From assembly GCF_003173755.1 (NCBI RefSeq), contig NZ_CP029553.1, positions 3,496,001 to 3,560,000 of the forward strand: DNA of 64,000 nt. The letters run 5' to 3'. Each line of letters begins with the position of its first letter. The first letter of the stretch is position 1. Origin of the DNA: Methylobacterium terrae (lineage in GTDB: Bacteria > Pseudomonadota > Alphaproteobacteria > Rhizobiales > Beijerinckiaceae). Position numbers and translations under genes: made by a program. Shown here one piece after another: positions 60,861 to 64,000 of this stretch. Below the pieces are notes generated by a model, which worked only from the letters and a program-made list of their open reading frames with translations, was not told the DNA's origin and did no database searches.

Positions 60861-61954
60861 GCCGCATCGCCTTCTACGCTCCGCTGAAGAGCCCGGATCA
60901 CCCGGTGCCCTCCGGCGAGCGCACGATGGCGCGGCTGCTCCTGCGGGCGCTGGATGCGGCGGGGTTCACGCCCGAGATCGCCAGCACCCTGCGCACCCGC
61001 GATCCGCAAGGGTCGCGTCATCCGGCCCTGCGGGCGGAATCCCTGGCCGAGGCCGACCGGCTGGTCGCCCGGTACCGGGCCGATCCGCCCGCCCTCTGGT
61101 TCACCTACCACGTCTACTACAAGGCGCCGGACTGGATCGGCCCGGCGGTCTCGGCCGCCCTCGGCATCCCCTACGTGGTGGCGGAGGGCTCGCGGGCGGG
61201 GAAGCGCGCCCACGGCCCGCACGCCCTCGGTCATGCCGGCGCCGAGGCGGCCTTGGACGCCGCCGACCTGATCCTGGTGATGAACCGCCGCGACCGGCCG
61301 GCGCTGGAGGCGGCGCGGCCGGGGCGCCAGGCGCTCGCCGACCTGCCGCCGTTCCTCGATCCTGGCGACTGGCCGGCGGCCGCGGCCGGGCGAAGGCCCG
61401 GTCCCCTGCGCCTCCTCGCCGTCGCGATGATGCGCGAGGGCGACAAGCTCGCCTCCTACCGGCTCCTCGCCGACGTCCTGGGCCGGCTCGGCGACCGGCC
61501 CTGGACCCTCGACGCCGCCGGCGACGGCCCGGCGGCCGCGGAGGTGGCGGCCCTGCTGGCGCCCTTCGGCCCCCGCGTGCGCCGGCACGGCACGGTTCCG
61601 CCCGCCGCGCTGTCGGCGCTCTACGCCGCCGCCGACCTCCTGGTCTGGCCTGCGGTGAACGAGGCCTGGGGCATGGCGCTCCTCGAGGCGCAGGCCCATG
61701 GCTGCCCGGTGGTCGCCGGCGGCTACGGCGGCGTGCCGGAGGTGGTGCGGGACGGCGTCACCGGCCGCGTGACCCTGCCCGGCGACGCCGCCGCGATGGC
61801 GGGCGCGATCCGCGACCTCGCCGAGGCGCCCGACCGGCTCGCCGCGATGCGCGAGGGGGCCCTCGCCTTCGCCCGCTCCGAGCGCGGCCTCGACGGCGCC
61901 GCCGCGGCCCTGCGCACGATGCTCGGACCCCTCCTCCGCGAGCGCCGGGCATGA
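60857..61954 (+). CDS. GT4-family glycosyltransferase
   Basis: A 365-residue GT-B enzyme. 'FTYHVYYKAPDWIGPAVSAALGIPYVVAEGSRAGKRAHG' suggests the acceptor side, and 'VWPAVNEAWGMALLEAQAHGCPVVAGGYGGVPEVVRDGVTGRV' is the donor-binding E-x7-E region. It begins with MSRIAFYAPLKSPDHPVPSGERTMAR, usual for a subgroup of GT4 enzymes that act on glycan chains. Start and stop each overlap the neighbours by four bases, so translation is tightly coupled. Confidence 0.9.
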   Translation: MSRIAFYAPLKSPDHPVPSGERTMARLLLRALDAAGFTPEIASTLRTRDPQGSRHPALRAESLAEADRLVARYRADPPALWFTYHVYYKAPDWIGPAVSAALGIPYVVAEGSRAGKRAHGPHALGHAGAEAALDAADLILVMNRRDRPALEAARPGRQALADLPPFLDPGDWPAAAAGRRPGPLRLLAVAMMREGDKLASYRLLADVLGRLGDRPWTLDAAGDGPAAAEVAALLAPFGPRVRRHGTVPPAALSALYAAADLLVWPAVNEAWGMALLEAQAHGCPVVAGGYGGVPEVVRDGVTGRVTLPGDAAAMAGAIRDLAEAPDRLAAMREGALAFARSERGLDGAAAALRTMLGPLLRERRA

Positions 61955-64000
61955 GCCGGATCCTCATCGCCGTCACCCACCTCCTCGGGGCCGGGCACCT
62001 CACCCGGGCGGCGGCCCTCGCCCGCGCCTTCGCGGGGGCCGGCCACGCGGTCACGCTCGTCTCCGGCGGCATGCCGGCGGCGCTCCCCCGCCTCGGCGGC
62101 GTCCGCCTGGTGCAGCTGCCGCCGGTCCGCATCACCGGCACCGCCTTCACGGCGCTCCTCGACCCGGACGGCGCGCCCGTGACGGCCGGGCGCCTCGCCG
62201 CGCGCCGCGACGCCCTGGTGGCCGCCTTCGCCGAGGCGGCGCCCGAGGCGGTGATCACCGAGCTCTGGCCCTTCGGCCGCCGGGTGCTGGCGCCGGAATT
62301 CGAGGCGCTCACCGACGCGGTCCGCCTGGCCGCGCCCCGCCCGATCCTCCTCGCCTCGATCCGCGACATCCTGGCGACGCCGAGCCGCCCGGAGCGGATC
62401 GGCGCCACCCATGCCCGTCTCGCGGGTTACGACGCCGTGCTGGTCCACGGCGACCCCGCCTTCCTGCCCCTCGACGCCTCCTGGCCGGTCGACGAGGCGG
62501 TGGCGGCGCGCCTGCGCTACACCGGCTACGTCGACGAAGCCGAAGCGGCACCGGCCCCGGACGCCCCGTGCGCCGGCATCGTGGTCTCGGGCGGCTCCAG
62601 CGCCGCCGGGCTTCCCTTGCAGGAGGCGGCGGTCGCGGCGGCCGCGCTCACCCCCGGCCTCTCCTGGCGCATCCTCGTCGGCCGCGCCGTGCCGGAGCCC
62701 GCCTTCGCACGCCTCGCCGAGGCGTCGCCCGCGAACGCCATCGTCGAGCGCGCCCGGCCGGATTTCCGCGCGCTTCTCGCGGGTGCCGCCCTGTCGGTGA
62801 GCCAGGCCGGCTACAACACCGTGCTCGACCTGCTCCGGAGCGGCTGCCCGGCTCTGCTGGTGCCGTTCGAGGCCGGCCACGAGACCGAGCAGCGCCTGCG
62901 CGCCGACACCCTGGCGGCCCACGGCCTCGCCCGGGTGCTGCCGGAGCGCGCCCTGACGGCGGCGAGCCTGGCGGAGGCGGCGCTCGCCGCGCCACCACCG
63001 GGTGCCTCCCACGCCATCGCGTGCGACGGGGCGCGGCGGAGCGTGGCGATCGTGGAAGGCTTGCTGGCGGGGGCCGATCGCGGCCGACCGATTTCGACGT
63101 CCCCGGAAGAGGCGCGGATTTCCCCTCTCCCCGCGGGCGGGAAGGGGCTTTCGTCCCCCGTGTCGGGGACGAAGGGAGAGCGCGGCGCGACGGTGAGGGG
63201 GTGGTTCCGGAGGCGGCTCGTCCGGAGATACCCTCTCACCCTCGCTGCGGCTGCGCCTGCCCTCGCTCCACCCCCGGCAAGGGGGGGTGGGATCCTGCCG
63301 ATTCCCGGGCCCTCTCCCCGCCCGCCGGGAGAGGAGAGATCGGCAAGCCGTGGATCGCGCGCCGACGGCCCCCCCGCGCTCCATCCGTCCCTCGATCTCG
63401 CCCCCCTCCTCGACGCCCTCGCCCGCGCCGCCGACGCGGGCCGCACGGTCGAATTCTGGTGGCGTGACGACGATGCCGTCGCCCACACGCCCGCCCTCGA
63501 CCGCCTGCTCGTCCTTTCGAAGCGCTCCGGCTGGCCGGTCGCCCTCGCCGCCGTGCCGGCCCGGGCCGGGCCGTCGCTGGCGGCGCGCCTCGCCGACGAG
63601 GGCGGGATCGACCTGCTGGTCCACGGCCTCGCCCATGCCAACCATGCTCCGCCGGAATCCAAGAAGGCCGAGTTCGGCCCGCACCGCGCCCTCGACGCGC
63701 TGCGGGCCGACGCGGCGGACGCCCTGGCGCTCGCCCTTGCCCGCTTCGGGCCCCGCCTGCTGCGGGTGCTGGTGCCGCCCTGGAACCGGATCGCCCCCGA
63801 CCTGCCCGAGGCTCTCCCGGGCCTGGGCTATCGCGGCCTCTCGGCCGCCGCGCCCGTCGCGGCCGTGCCCGGCCTGATCCAGGCCCACGCCGCGGTCGAT
63901 CCGATCGCCTGGCGCGCCGGGGCCAGGCTCGCCGATCCGGCCTGGATCGTCGACAGGTCGGCCCGGGCGGTCGCGGCGGGCGGGGCGGTCGGGCTCCTCA
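61951..64000 (+). CDS. MurG-like glycosyltransferase fused to a polysaccharide-deacetylase-like domain (3' end beyond window)
   Basis: One frame runs open from the ATG at 61951 to the window edge (at least 683 residues, no stop). Residues 1-375 are a GT28-like enzyme: 'THLLGAGHLTRAAALARAFAGAGHAV' and, at about 285-300, 'SVSQAGYNTVLDLLRSGCPALLVPF'. Residues about 390-462 are encoded by the repeat described at 63121. From about 480 a second domain starts with 'FWWRDDDAV' (502-510), 'LLVHGLAHANHAP' and 'LLRVLVPPWNRIAPDLP', the layout of polysaccharide-deacetylase-type proteins. I translated the junction codon by codon and saw no stop or frameshift. Related genomes often carry the two domains as separate genes, so fusion by repeat insertion is likely. 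Confidence 0.88.
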   Translation, partial: MSRILIAVTHLLGAGHLTRAAALARAFAGAGHAVTLVSGGMPAALPRLGGVRLVQLPPVRITGTAFTALLDPDGAPVTAGRLAARRDALVAAFAEAAPEAVITELWPFGRRVLAPEFEALTDAVRLAAPRPILLASIRDILATPSRPERIGATHARLAGYDAVLVHGDPAFLPLDASWPVDEAVAARLRYTGYVDEAEAAPAPDAPCAGIVVSGGSSAAGLPLQEAAVAAAALTPGLSWRILVGRAVPEPAFARLAEASPANAIVERARPDFRALLAGAALSVSQAGYNTVLDLLRSGCPALLVPFEAGHETEQRLRADTLAAHGLARVLPERALTAASLAEAALAAPPPGASHAIACDGARRSVAIVEGLLAGADRGRPISTSPEEARISPLPAGGKGLSSPVSGTKGERGATVRGWFRRRLVRRYPLTLAAAAPALAPPPARGGGILPIPGPSPRPPGEERSASRGSRADGPPALHPSLDLAPLLDALARAADAGRTVEFWWRDDDAVAHTPALDRLLVLSKRSGWPVALAAVPARAGPSLAARLADEGGIDLLVHGLAHANHAPPESKKAEFGPHRALDALRADAADALALALARFGPRLLRVLVPPWNRIAPDLPEALPGLGYRGLSAAAPVAAVPGLIQAHAAVDPIAWRAGARLADPAWIVDRSARAVAAGGAVGLL
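63121..63336. repeat. GC-rich repeat element D inside a coding frame
   Basis: A block beginning CCCCTCTCCCCGCGGGCGGGAAGGGG and ending CCCTCTCCCCGCCCGCCGGGAGAGG, with internal GGTGAGGGGGTGG and CCACCCCCGGCAAGG runs. Its termini and GGTGAGGGTGG-type interior recall intergenic element C (49.29 kb). Here it is kept in frame within the glycosyltransferase-deacetylase gene and would encode a Pro/Gly/Arg-rich linker. Homology to C is suggested by motif, not proven by alignment. Confidence 0.7.

Noticed and set aside
62568..63467. Separate ORF over the glycosyltransferase-repeat region
   Set aside because: Other-frame shadow of the fusion gene, which is the continuous frame from 61951.

Overview
The window reads as chromosomal DNA of a high-GC alphaproteobacterium of the Hyphomicrobiales, most likely Methylobacterium or a close relative. 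The evidence is GC-rich codon use throughout, the block rpsA-sppA-ihfB-lapA-trpF-trpB, DUF4170 and DUF1013 (TrcR-type) proteins found essentially only in alphaproteobacteria, a soluble PQQ-type dehydrogenase with its own cytochrome c, and IorAB-type molybdenum hydroxylases. The genus is inferred from protein resemblance; no search was run.

Positions 1-14807 are the right-hand part of an integrated phage-like element beside a tRNA-Met gene. After small early-type ORFs comes a compact HK97-type head module on the + strand: HNH nuclease, a small protein in the TerS position, TerL, portal, protease, major capsid, connector, head closure and gp10. A tape-measure-like gene follows directly, then a beta-grasp/membrane protein, an Ntn-hydrolase-like protein and an HTH protein, and a strong terminator closes the operon at 13.73 kb. 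No tail tube, tail fibre, lysis or integrase gene is present. The right border carries an AT-rich gene of AbiJ-NTD4 type on the other strand and ATCCGTGTTGCA repeats before tRNA-Met. Either the prophage has lost its tail genes or it is a capsid-forming satellite that uses another phage's tails.

From 14.8 to 21.8 kb the minus strand is core chromosome: tRNA-Met, trpB, trpF, an ornithine cyclodeaminase-like gene, lapA, ihfB, sppA and rpsA. trpA, the usual neighbour of trpB, is not here. From 22.5 to 37.4 kb lie iorAB, a small exported protein, an Old Yellow Enzyme, an M6 metalloprotease, DUF4170, prs, a DUF1013 regulator, xseA, purD, a fluoroacetate-dehalogenase-like hydrolase and rarD.

From 37.5 to 57.3 kb genes are mostly catabolic or for transport: an SDR and a GntR/FCD regulator divergent from a hydroxyacyl dehydrogenase-BKACE pair (carnitine-like catabolism), a Tat-exported SMP-30 protein, a vapBC toxin-antitoxin pair, an Ldh2-type dehydrogenase, a complete branched-chain-amino-acid-type ABC operon with a fused livM-livG gene, a UxaA/GarD-type dehydratase with an MHS transporter, a methyltransferase, an amidase, and the PQQ-type dehydrogenase with cytochrome c. 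A short AT-rich island (57.3-58.0 kb) holds an orphan membrane protein.

From 58.4 kb to the end there is a glycosyltransferase operon. Its last gene, open at the window edge, joins a MurG-like glycosyltransferase to a polysaccharide-deacetylase-like domain through a linker encoded by a GC-rich repeat. Long intergenic repeats of a similar kind also occur at 31.97, 41.15 and 49.29 kb.
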